From Gammaproteobacteria bacterium (GTDB lineage Bacteria > Pseudomonadota > Gammaproteobacteria > Pseudomonadales > Azotimanducaceae), in contig DMUF01000239.1 in NCBI GenBank assembly GCA_003476445.1, forward strand, positions 1 through 8,190: a stretch of 8,190 bases of DNA, given 5' to 3'. The notes under the pieces were generated by a model. That model ran no database searches. It had not been told where the DNA came from and saw only the letters and a list, made by a program, of their open reading frames with translations. The first letter of the stretch is position 1, and each line of letters begins with the position of its first letter. Position numbers and translations under genes: made by a program. Below, piece by piece: positions 1 to 5,568 of this stretch.

Positions 1-716
1 AGATAACTGCCGCGATCCGGAAGTTCGCCCGCGTCAATCGCACGTCGGAGATCGACATAGTAGTCATCGATCATTTCGCTCGAAGGCATCGCCTCGCCAC
101 GCAGCACGCCAAAGAGCGCGTTCATGAAGCCGTTCTTATCGTCTTCGCGCAGCGCCAGACTAAGGAGCAACTGGTCATCCTCGATAACAAGCCCCTCCGC
201 ACTGCCAAGGACAACATCACCCGCGTGATTACCGAGCACGAGATTGGCTGCCATCCGTGCCATTTCGACCAAGGGCGCCGGCGGCAGCGACCAGCCGCCA
301 ACGTCGATGTGTTCCAGCCGCGGGGATCCCTGGAACTCAGGAGCCACCCCTTCGACATTCAGCCATTGGCCTTCCAGCGGCCACGGCAGGGGGAGCGAGG
401 CTTGCGCAAACACTCGGTCATCGAGAACAAGAACTTGTGCACGGCCGGCAGGAAACATTCGCGCGGCCGTCCGCAGAATGCCGTTCGCTTCCAACTCACT
501 GAGAGCCAGCACGCGATCACGCTCGAGAGGAGCGGCATCCAGGGTTTTCTGGCGTACTTCCTTGACGAAGCGGCGCGTGACCGCGATATCTTCCGGGGAC
601 GGAGCGGCCATCGGGCCCGTTCGTGGCGCCGCGTCAAGCAGGGTGGCAAAGAGTACGCCCGCGCCAGCGAGGACAAGCACGACTAGAACAAACCCGAGAC
701 TCAGGACACGTCGCAT
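1..716 (-). CDS. Membrane-anchored hypothetical protein (3' end outside window)
   Basis: This reading frame is open from an ATG at 716 to the left edge, so 238 codons are visible and the C-terminus is missing. Residues 1-4 (MRRV) are followed by a hydrophobic stretch to about residue 26, which looks like an uncleaved signal anchor or signal peptide with no lipobox cysteine. The rest would then lie in the periplasm. A first soluble domain (about 41-190) contains a helix with LALSELEANGIL (70-81), the segment ASLPLPWPLEGQWLNVEG (106-123) and a beta-rich end LLLSLALRED (183-192). A second helical part starts near 195. I recall uncharacterised gammaproteobacterial proteins with this layout (TM, LSEEELN-like helix, SLPLPWP-like strand) but no function. 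The start lies 4 bp after the stop of the amidohydrolase remnant, so the two may share a transcript. A GAG about 8 bases upstream is a weak ribosome site. Confidence 0.72.
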   Translation of the reverse strand, partial: MRRVLSLGFVLVVLVLAGAGVLFATLLDAAPRTGPMAAPSPEDIAVTRRFVKEVRQKTLDAAPLERDRVLALSELEANGILRTAARMFPAGRAQVLVLDDRVFAQASLPLPWPLEGQWLNVEGVAPEFQGSPRLEHIDVGGWSLPPAPLVEMARMAANLVLGNHAGDVVLGSAEGLVIEDDQLLLSLALREDDKNGFMNALFGVLRGEAMPSSEMIDDYYVDLRRAIDAGELPDRGSY

Positions 717-720
717 ACGA

Positions 721-945
721 TTACTCTGTTGGAGCCTGCACCGCTGGCAACCGATGCACGCGCACCGCGGTACCTGAGAACAGGCCCGCCTTCTCCGTGG
801 CACTCAGTCCCAGACGCGCGGCTATTCGCTTGAAGAGGTTCCAGAGCGTGCGGTAGGACACGCATTCCCTGTCGACCGGGAAGTTGCTCTCGAACATGCA
901 GCGATCGGGACCAAACGCCTCAATCCCATAAGCATAGAACGGCAT
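721..945 (-). pseudogene. C-terminal remnant of an amidohydrolase-family (Amidohydro_2) gene
   Basis: The 74-codon frame encodes the end of a metal-dependent amidohydrolase of the TIM-barrel Amidohydro_2 type. The segment EAFGPDRCMFESNFPVDRE near its start matches the well-known block containing the last barrel strand (usually RCMFxSNFPVD). It is followed by YRTLWNLFKRIAA, then EKAGLFSGTAVRVHRL, the typical ending of these proteins. Full members are about 300-400 residues, so some 80% is absent. The same frame stays open upstream to a TGA near 1027-1029, but those codons do not resemble the family, and the other minus frames over the VOC gene do not either. This points to a deletion or replacement with a junction near 945-950, not a simple frameshift. 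Without the N-terminal HxH motif it cannot be a working hydrolase. It might survive as a leader ORF for the gene 4 bp downstream. Confidence 0.7.
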
Positions 946-990
946 TAACCCGGCTGTACGCCCGATACCGAATGAAAAGTTCCCGCGGCA

Positions 991-1019
991 TTGAGAAGGC
1001 TCTAAAGCAGACGTATCGT
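991..1019 (+). promoter_or_regulatory. Probable sigma70-type promoter for the VOC-FHA pair
   Basis: TTGAGA at 991-996 (5 of 6 matches to the -35 consensus) and TATCGT at 1014-1019 (4 of 6 to the -10) are separated by exactly 17 bases. Transcription would start near 1026, giving a leader of about 26 bases before the ATG at 1052. A GAGA at 1041-1044, 7 bases before the start codon, is the likely ribosome-binding site. This is the best-formed promoter in the window. Confidence 0.55.
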
Positions 1020-1051
1020 GCCAATGTCAAAAATCGGCGAGAGACCTGCGC

Positions 1052-1606
1052 ATGACGAGCCCACGCACTGCTTCTCCACCCGGCGTTCTGCGACCCGCGG
1101 TGCAGATCGCCTATTTCGTGAGCGACATTCGCAGCGCCGCCGAGCGAATGCATCGATCCTTCGGCGCGGGCCCGTTTTACATCATTGAAAACATAAAACT
1201 TGCCCGCGCTGAGCACCGGGGCGAACCCTGTCTCTTCGTGCATTCCTCTGCCTATGGCCAGTGGGGCTCGGTCATGCTCGAGCTGGTGCAACAGGATGTG
1301 GAAGGTCCTTCCCCCTTTCGCGACCTGTTTCCTCCCGGGGCTCAAGGTCTACACCACGTTGCGACGTTTGTCGACGACGTCGATGCCGCCATCGAGACCT
1401 ATGCCAACGCCGGGTTACCCCTTGCCACACGCGCCTGGACGACCTCGGGCACGCAGTTCGCATTCGTGGACGCGAGTGCCACGCTCGGACACATGATCGA
1501 GCTTTACGTGCCGGATGCAGGGCTTAAGGGCTTCTACGACTTCATTCGCGACGCATCAATCGGCTGGGATGGGCGTGATCCCGTGCGCACGCTTGGCACG
1601 GGCTGA
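1052..1606 (+). CDS. VOC (glyoxalase/bleomycin-resistance fold) family protein
   Basis: The product has 184 residues and two beta-alpha-beta-beta-beta modules, the length and layout of single-chain VOC metalloenzymes. Module 1 runs from about 16 (VQIAYFVSDI) to 82 and includes GAGPFYI (38-44) and VMLELVQQ (74-81). Module 2 runs from about 100 (LHHVATFVDDVDAAI) to 155 and ends MIELYVPD (148-155). Candidate metal ligands are Q18 (often His in the family), E77, H101 or H102 and E150. It resembles the Glyoxalase_4-like subgroup common near steroid or aromatic breakdown genes in gammaproteobacteria, but the substrate cannot be read from sequence. The C-terminal 30 residues (FYDFIRDASIGWDG) form an extra helix. 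The stop TGA (1604-1606) shares its A with the ATG of the FHA gene. Family assignment is firm; a specific reaction is not. Confidence 0.85.
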   Translation: MTSPRTASPPGVLRPAVQIAYFVSDIRSAAERMHRSFGAGPFYIIENIKLARAEHRGEPCLFVHSSAYGQWGSVMLELVQQDVEGPSPFRDLFPPGAQGLHHVATFVDDVDAAIETYANAGLPLATRAWTTSGTQFAFVDASATLGHMIELYVPDAGLKGFYDFIRDASIGWDGRDPVRTLGTG

Positions 1607-2085
1607 TGCCACTGAAAGCCGCCATTCTCGAAACATTCCGCCCGCGGGCGGTCTTGCTCGCGCTGTCGCCCGAAGCGGGCGCCGCAGTGCCCGCGGCCGA
1701 GCTCATCGATAACATGGTAGCGGTACGCAGACTGCCGTTTCGCGTCGGACGCGAATCCCGGGTGGTCCAATCCGATGGGCGGTGGATCCGTCGCGAACGC
1801 ATCGCACCACTCCATGCCGCGCACGCGCAACCCAACAACGATCTTTATCTGTTCGACGCATGCGTGCCGCTGCAGATCTCCAGAGCTCATCTTGCGATCG
1901 ATGTGATCGCGCCCGGGCAATGGCGGGCCATCGATCGCGGCAGCGCGCACGGCACGCTGGTCGGCGCGCGGTTCATCGGGGCTGAAGAGAACGGCGGCGC
2001 GGCACCGCTCACGGATGGCGACCTGATCGTACTTGGCGACCCCGAGCGTTCACCCTATCGCTTCCGCTTTATCGACCTCAGCTGA
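1606..2085 (+). CDS. FHA-domain protein (phosphothreonine-binding fold)
   Basis: This is a 159-residue protein built around one forkhead-associated domain. The diagnostic pieces appear in order: FRVGRES (45-51) with the conserved GR, NNDLYLFD (77-84), ISRAHLAI (91-98) carrying the SRxH motif, DRGSAHGTLV (110-119) in place of the usual SxNGTxVN, and LTDGDLIVLG (135-144) before the last strands. His115 stands where the family normally has Asn, and about 26 residues are inserted after GRES. The 40-residue N-terminus (LLALSPEAGAAVPA) has no recognisable domain. FHA domains usually bind phosphothreonine on partner proteins. No Ser/Thr kinase, phosphatase or secretion gene is visible nearby. Its start overlaps the VOC stop by one base and has only a weak CGGG upstream, so translation is probably coupled to the VOC gene. 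It ends 14 bp before the convergent neighbour. Confidence 0.8.
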   Translation: MPLKAAILETFRPRAVLLALSPEAGAAVPAAELIDNMVAVRRLPFRVGRESRVVQSDGRWIRRERIAPLHAAHAQPNNDLYLFDACVPLQISRAHLAIDVIAPGQWRAIDRGSAHGTLVGARFIGAEENGGAAPLTDGDLIVLGDPERSPYRFRFIDLS

Positions 2086-2099
2086 GCGCCAAGCGCACT

Positions 2100-3239
2100 T
2101 CACAACTCACGCAACGCACGCAGGTCGAGGCCGATCACCACCGTCTCGCCCGCCTCGTCGTCCAGCACCTGCAGAGGACGGACGTGATTTGACCATTCAC
2201 GCGCATCGCTGAAGTAACGCTGAGCGCGTGACTCAAACTCCGAGAGCCATCGGCTACGCAGCAGATCGTCAACCGGGGCAGCCGCAACGAGATCACGCAC
2301 GGAGGCGCCGCGCATGAGCGTGAGCTGCAGCTGGGAAAGGACGCCCGCGCGGACGAAAGCAGCATGGAGCGTGCGCCCGCCATCATGATTCACAATTCGG
2401 AGATCGAGCTCCCGGCGCAGCAACTCCGGTACCCGCCTGAGATCAAGGTGTTCAGGTTGCTCGGGAGAGGAAGCCTCAAGCACCCGAACTCTCTGCTCGA
2501 GACCCTGTTGCTGCAACCGTTCACGCACGCGGCTCGCACCTCGCGTACTTGAGAGCACGTGGGTTTCGACCGCCGAGCCGTCCGGATGTTCGGCACGACA
2601 GATCTCCGCCTGCAGCCAGTCGATCGCGCCGGGGCTGCCGCTTTCGCTCACAATGATCTGAGCCGGCCAGCGACGAGAAGACAACACACCCATGTCCTGC
2701 CACCGTCGGCGCGTGGCCGCAATGATCTCAAGGAGCGCGGCGCCGGATTCGCGCAACTGCGGCCATGCGACGGGTTCGTAGGGCTGCCAGCGGTAACCGG
2801 ATCGCTGCGCGGAAGAGACGCCTTCGCGCTCAACGGTACGACTACCGACCAGGACGGCATCGGCGACGCCATACTGGAGCGCGAGCCGCCAGGCATCGAG
2901 CGGGCTCGCCTGGGCCAGAAAGGCGCCGCCGTCCAAGCCGGCGAAGTTGGAACACAACGCAACAGGCGGCAACTGCGGTTGTCCCTCGGCGCTCAGCACC
3001 GGTTCCGCCCACGCAGTAACCGCCGGTCTGACGACCACCATGCCAACGAACACGGCGCGTTGGGATTGCCGCGGATCTTCCACCAACAAGAAGTCAGGCA
3101 ACGGCTTGCCGTTCACTGCGCCTGCGACGGGAAGTCGGCACGCGTCGCTCACTTCGAACGCAAGCCGGTGGGACAGTCCCGCAGCGCTTGCTATGCTCGC
3201 CGCCTTTACTGACTGTTTATTCGTCGAGGTCTCTGCCAT
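2100..3239 (-). CDS. RibD C-terminal/dihydrofolate-reductase-like fold protein
   Basis: The longest frame gives 379 residues. The layout resembles RibD_C (bacterial bifunctional deaminase-reductase C-terminal domain): a strand AVFVGMVVVRPAVTAWAE (62-79), GLDGGAFLAQASPLDAWRL (101-119), the nucleotide-site-like segment DAVLVGSRTVERE (127-139), IIVSESG (195-201) and a last block from 266 with RRVPELLRRELDLRIVNHD, GGRTLHAAFVRAG (287-299) and LQLTLM (304-309). In true reductases this last block reads roughly EGGPTLxxxLLxxGLVDEL, which it parallels. The deaminase domain of RibD is absent, so a stand-alone NAD(P)H reductase or a diverged non-enzyme is likely. The start is uncertain: ATG 3239 has no Shine-Dalgarno and overlaps the epimerase start, and GTG at codons 30 or 42 and ATG at codon 67 are alternatives. 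Confidence is moderate for the fold and low for activity. Confidence 0.62.
   Translation of the reverse strand: MAETSTNKQSVKAASIASAAGLSHRLAFEVSDACRLPVAGAVNGKPLPDFLLVEDPRQSQRAVFVGMVVVRPAVTAWAEPVLSAEGQPQLPPVALCSNFAGLDGGAFLAQASPLDAWRLALQYGVADAVLVGSRTVEREGVSSAQRSGYRWQPYEPVAWPQLRESGAALLEIIAATRRRWQDMGVLSSRRWPAQIIVSESGSPGAIDWLQAEICRAEHPDGSAVETHVLSSTRGASRVRERLQQQGLEQRVRVLEASSPEQPEHLDLRRVPELLRRELDLRIVNHDGGRTLHAAFVRAGVLSQLQLTLMRGASVRDLVAAAPVDDLLRSRWLSEFESRAQRYFSDAREWSNHVRPLQVLDDEAGETVVIGLDLRALREL
3170..3197 (+). promoter_or_regulatory. mce: Candidate promoter of the methylmalonyl-CoA epimerase gene
   Basis: GGGACA (3170-3175) and TATGCT (3192-3197) lie 16 bases apart, and a CGCCGCC discriminator follows at once. 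The start would be near 3204, about 34 bases before the ATG. The site lies inside the 5' part of the divergent RibD-like reading frame, which suggests that frame may really start further in. The match is partial and was made by eye. Confidence 0.35.
3226..3229 (+). promoter_or_regulatory. mce: Shine-Dalgarno GAGG fixing the epimerase start
   Basis: GAGG stands 8 bases before the ATG at 3238. The frame is open much further upstream (to 2947), but the protein family begins just before the conserved NHIG at residues 7-10 of the short form. The ribosome site and the family alignment both select 3238. Confidence 0.6.
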
Positions 3240-3675
3240 GAAGCTTGGCCGTCTGAACCATATCGGAGTAGCGACTCCATCGATCGCCGACAGCGTTGCA
3301 TTCTATCGGGACATCATGGGTGCCACGCACATTCACGCGCCCTTCGATCTGCCAGAGCAAGGCGTCAAGGTCTGCTTTGTCGATACACCCGGGAGCAACG
3401 GCACAGCGGGCACGCAGATCGAACTGATCGAACCCCTCCCCGGCAACACGAGCATCAAAGGCTTTCTCGACAAGAACCCCCAGGGGGGACAGCACCACGT
3501 CTGCTACGAGGTGCCGGACATCCACGTGGCCAAGCAGTGGTTCGAAAGCCAAGGCAAGCGCGTGCTCGGCGAGCCGCGCATCGGCGCACACGGCACCCTG
3601 ATCTTCTTCGTGCACCCACGCGATATGCAGGGGGTGCTGACGGAAATCATGGAGACTCCGAAGAGCGCGCACTGA
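3238..3675 (+). CDS. mce: Methylmalonyl-CoA epimerase
   Basis: This 145-residue VOC-fold enzyme interconverts (R)- and (S)-methylmalonyl-CoA between propionyl-CoA carboxylase and methylmalonyl-CoA mutase, in the cytoplasm. Length and motifs match the family: LNHIGVATPSI (6-16), PEQGVKVCFV (39-48), TQIELIEPL (59-67), FLDKNPQGGQHHVCYEV (76-92), EPRIGAHG (112-119), VHPRDMQGVLTEI (125-137). By comparison with the Propionibacterium enzyme (His12, Gln65, His91, Glu141), the metal ligands are His8, Gln60, His86 or His87, and Glu136. No mutase or carboxylase subunit lies in the window, so the pathway partners must be elsewhere. The gene faces the RibD-like gene head to head and its last 29 bp overlap the convergent DUF1295 gene. 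A generic VOC protein is the only alternative, and the full motif set makes that unlikely. Confidence 0.9.
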   Translation: MKLGRLNHIGVATPSIADSVAFYRDIMGATHIHAPFDLPEQGVKVCFVDTPGSNGTAGTQIELIEPLPGNTSIKGFLDKNPQGGQHHVCYEVPDIHVAKQWFESQGKRVLGEPRIGAHGTLIFFVHPRDMQGVLTEIMETPKSAH

Positions 3676-4528
3676 ACCGAGGCAGAAACGAGGGCAGCTC
3701 GCGCATGAGCCGCGCATAGTCCGGTCGACGGACCAGATGGCGGCGATCGATCATGGGCGTGCTGATGTAGCGGAACAGCACATAGATGCTGAGGGCGCCG
3801 ACCCCTGTCCACCAGAGGGACGGCGCCGCCGCGAGGCATACCAGCCAGAGTCCCCACCAAAGCCCCATCTCACCCAGATAGTTCGGGTGCCGACACCAGC
3901 CCCACACGCCGGTATCCAGAACGTCGGTCAAACGCCGCCCAGGGGTTTCCCGGAACTCACGCAAGGTCGCATCCGCGCGGGCTTCAAGCGCGATCGCGCC
4001 CACCATGATGAGCAGCCCGGGCGCGTCGAGCCAACCTAATGGTCGCTCCGAGGTCATCACCCCCATGAGCGGCAGACAGCCGAGATACACCCACCCTGTG
4101 GGCAGCAGGTGAATGCCGAACAGATTCACTAACGGGAACAGACGACCGGAAGAAGCCCGCAGATCAACGTAACGCCAATCCTCGTGGTCAATGCCAGACC
4201 AGCCGCGCAAGAAGTTGAAGGTCAGCCGCAGACCCCAGATCCAGATCAGAGCGAGAACCATCACCGAGCGCAGATCGCCGCCGGTCGAGAGCACCCAGTA
4301 GCCGGCAATGGCCAGGGGCGCAATGCTCCAGAACGGGTCGTAGATGCTTGCGCATCTGAACCACGCGCTCGCTGCGAAGACCACCAGCGTAGCCGCCAGG
4401 TCCGCCGCCGCAATGACCAGCAGCGGGTGCGCATCATGCAGCGATGCACCCACCAGAAGAGCAGCGGCCAACGCCACGGCGTAAGTGACCCCAACAATGG
4501 CGAAGGATCGAGCACGCAGCGGCGTCAT
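3647..4528 (-). CDS. DUF1295 integral membrane protein (steroid 5-alpha-reductase/ICMT-like)
   Basis: The product has 293 residues and about seven hydrophobic segments (roughly 10-30, 35-55, 66-82, 86-104, 132-157, 168-182, 220-255), so it sits in the inner membrane. Two DUF1295 signatures are clear: GLRLTFNFLRGW followed by DHEDWRY (99-120), and the C-terminal cofactor-region motif TGVWGWCRHPNYLGE (206-220) with PMIDRRHL (258-265) and YARLMRELPSFLPR (271-284). The RHPNYxGE motif is shared with isoprenylcysteine methyltransferases and steroid 5-alpha reductases, where it contributes to SAM or NADPH binding. Which cofactor DUF1295 members use is not settled. The ATG (4526-4528) overlaps the stop of the upstream CMD gene as ATGA, so the two are coupled. 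The 3' end overlaps the epimerase gene by 29 bp on the opposite strand. Confidence 0.85.
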   Translation of the reverse strand: MTPLRARSFAIVGVTYAVALAAALLVGASLHDAHPLLVIAAADLAATLVVFAASAWFRCASIYDPFWSIAPLAIAGYWVLSTGGDLRSVMVLALIWIWGLRLTFNFLRGWSGIDHEDWRYVDLRASSGRLFPLVNLFGIHLLPTGWVYLGCLPLMGVMTSERPLGWLDAPGLLIMVGAIALEARADATLREFRETPGRRLTDVLDTGVWGWCRHPNYLGEMGLWWGLWLVCLAAAPSLWWTGVGALSIYVLFRYISTPMIDRRHLVRRPDYARLMRELPSFLPRFSARSSESP

Positions 4529-5349
4529 GCGCGATCCGTCTTCTGATCCAATCGGGCAAAGGCGGCGCGAGCGGCACGCATGCCTTCAACCGCCCGCGGA
4601 AATCCGCCATAAACCGTCAGCTGCACCATCACCTCTTCGACCTCGGTCCGGGTTACCCCGTGATTGAGCGCCCCCGGGATGTGGATCGCCAGTTCTTCCG
4701 GACGCGCGAGGATAGCAATGATCGCGACCGTCACCAGACTGCGATCGCGACGAGACATGCCGTCGCGCGACCACACCTCGCCGAACGCGAAGTCAAAGGC
4801 GAGCTCGCCGACCCCGCCAAGGGATTCGATGAGCGTCGATCGAGCAGGTTCGGGATCGTTGCCAAAGCGGCCCGCAAAGAGCGTGTCGAGCACGTCCATG
4901 GCATCGGTCCAGCGCGCAGGATCATCTTTGGGCCGCGCTTCAGCGCGGTCCGGCTGCCGGTCGACCTTATCTTCAGCGTTGAACGCGTCCTGCACGATTC
5001 GGGAAGCCTGCATGGCCATCGGAAAACCCGCGTAGCCGGCCACCTGCAGCACCACTTCCTCCACCTCGCTGCGCAAGACGCCGTGCTGCAGAGCACCGCG
5101 TACATGGCTCAGCAGTTCGTCTCGCGCGCCCTGGGTTGCCAGAAACGCAACGACGATCAGGCTGCGGTCGCGTCGGCTGAGCTCGGGCCGCGACCAGAGA
5201 TTGCCGAGCACATGATCGACAGCGAAAGACCCCAGCGCTCCGTGTTGTCGGACCATGGTATCCGCCGCGCGCGCCGCGTCGTACCGGCCCCCACCCAGGG
5301 TCCGCAGCACGTCAATGCCCCGCGCCCGCCGTTCCGCCTGCGTACTCAT
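4525..5349 (-). CDS. Tandem carboxymuconolactone-decarboxylase (CMD) fold protein
   Basis: From the ATG at 5349 the protein has 274 residues made of two homologous CMD domains (about 10-122 and 148-265) joined by a charged linker (DKVDRQPDRAEARPKDDPA). Matching blocks show the duplication: SRRDRSLIVVA (58-68) versus SRRDRSLVTVA (199-209), and SHVRGALQHGVLRSEVEEVV (81-100) versus IHIPGALNHGVTRTEVEEVM (222-241), each followed by YxGFPxA. Neither has the CxxC of AhpD-type peroxidases, so it belongs with the gamma-carboxymuconolactone decarboxylase side. No beta-ketoadipate genes are nearby, and the true substrate is unknown. The frame extends another 40 codons upstream, but that part is low in family similarity and would cover the palindromes. 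A good GGAG eight bases before 5349 favours the shorter form. It is coupled by ATGA to the DUF1295 gene. Confidence 0.85.
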   Translation of the reverse strand: MSTQAERRARGIDVLRTLGGGRYDAARAADTMVRQHGALGSFAVDHVLGNLWSRPELSRRDRSLIVVAFLATQGARDELLSHVRGALQHGVLRSEVEEVVLQVAGYAGFPMAMQASRIVQDAFNAEDKVDRQPDRAEARPKDDPARWTDAMDVLDTLFAGRFGNDPEPARSTLIESLGGVGELAFDFAFGEVWSRDGMSRRDRSLVTVAIIAILARPEELAIHIPGALNHGVTRTEVEEVMVQLTVYGGFPRAVEGMRAARAAFARLDQKTDRA

Positions 5350-5357
5350 CAGCGCTT

Positions 5358-5361
5358 CTCC
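5358..5361 (-). promoter_or_regulatory. Shine-Dalgarno GGAG selecting the CMD start at 5349
   Basis: On the minus strand GGAG (within GGGAGA) precedes the ATG by 8 bases. This is near-ideal spacing and decides against the longer reading frame starting at 5469, where no such site is seen. Confidence 0.6.
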
Positions 5362-5390
5362 CTCGAGCGAGTCAAGACTGTCCTGACCCG

Positions 5391-5419
5391 ATGATAACGG
5401 AACTGCCGCTCGCTGCGTC
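5391..5419 (-). promoter_or_regulatory. Tentative promoter for the CMD-DUF1295 unit
   Basis: On the minus strand TATCAT (5396 to 5391) matches the -10 consensus at 5 of 6 positions. It would place the start near 5384, about 35 bases before the CMD ATG. The hexamer 17 bases upstream, GACGCA, is a poor -35 and lies inside the first palindrome, so the promoter may need or be blocked by a regulator bound there. Confidence 0.35.
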
Positions 5420-5454
5420 GCAGCGATGATGGGCTTCCAGCGCTGCGGCGCAGC
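5410..5454. repeat. Two matching palindromes in the divergent CMD/acyltransferase intergenic region (possible operators)
   Basis: The first palindrome is TCGCTGCG-T-CGCAGCGA at 5410-5426: two 8-base arms around one central base, with no mismatch. The second is GCTGCG-G-CGCAGC at 5442-5454: 6-base arms with the same core. The centres, 5418 and 5448, are 30 bp apart, about three helical turns, so two dimers could sit on nearly the same DNA face. The first overlaps the expected -35 of the CMD promoter. Shape and spacing fit a dimeric repressor or activator site. No regulator gene is in the window, so the protein is unknown. Chance is possible in GC-rich DNA, but the matching cores make it less likely. 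Confidence 0.45.
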
Positions 5455-5496
5455 CCGCCCACGCGCCACAGCCGTGCGTGCCCGGAAGGGTTCGGC

Positions 5497-5502
5497 TAGA
5501 CT
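5497..5502 (+). promoter_or_regulatory. Tentative -10 box of the MetX-family gene
   Basis: TAGACT followed by a C-rich stretch resembles the -10 of the epimerase gene (TATGCT followed by CGCCGCC). No convincing -35 stands 16-18 bases upstream. A start near 5509 would leave a leader of about 60 bases. Confidence 0.3.
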
Positions 5503-5568
5503 CTCGCGCCCCGCCCGAAGGTCTCAAGCGGTCGCGGGTTCTGAACGACAGGCGATACCGACCCTACC

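Noticed and set aside
225..777. Plus-strand reading frames of 77-177 codons opposite the left-edge gene
   Set aside because: They are Arg/Ser/Pro-rich shadows. The minus frame running to the window edge has a signal anchor and a protein-like composition.
920..1345. Minus-strand 141-codon frame over the VOC gene, considered as the missing amidohydrolase body
   Set aside because: It has no amidohydrolase motif and is out of frame with the remnant. It mirrors VOC coding sequence.
2086..2099. Small inverted repeat GCGC-CAA-GCGC between convergent FHA and RibD-like genes as a bidirectional terminator
   Set aside because: The stem is only four pairs and no T-run follows on either strand.
2947..3237. 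Upstream extension of the epimerase frame (97 more codons)
   Set aside because: The family alignment starts at 3238, which has a good ribosome site. The extension is antisense to the RibD-like gene.
4660..5394. Plus-strand 244-codon frame opposite the CMD gene
   Set aside because: It is antisense to two clear CMD domains and shows no recognisable family.
5350..5469. 40-codon N-terminal extension of the CMD protein
   Set aside because: It has no family similarity, covers the palindromes and putative promoter, and the internal ATG has a strong Shine-Dalgarno.
5503..5568. Possible SAM-type riboswitch or attenuator in the leader of the MetX-family gene
   Set aside because: The leader is about 60 bases, with only a short GTTCTGAAC palindrome (5538-5546) and loose CCCGC/GCGGG pairing. 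I found no riboswitch core motif.
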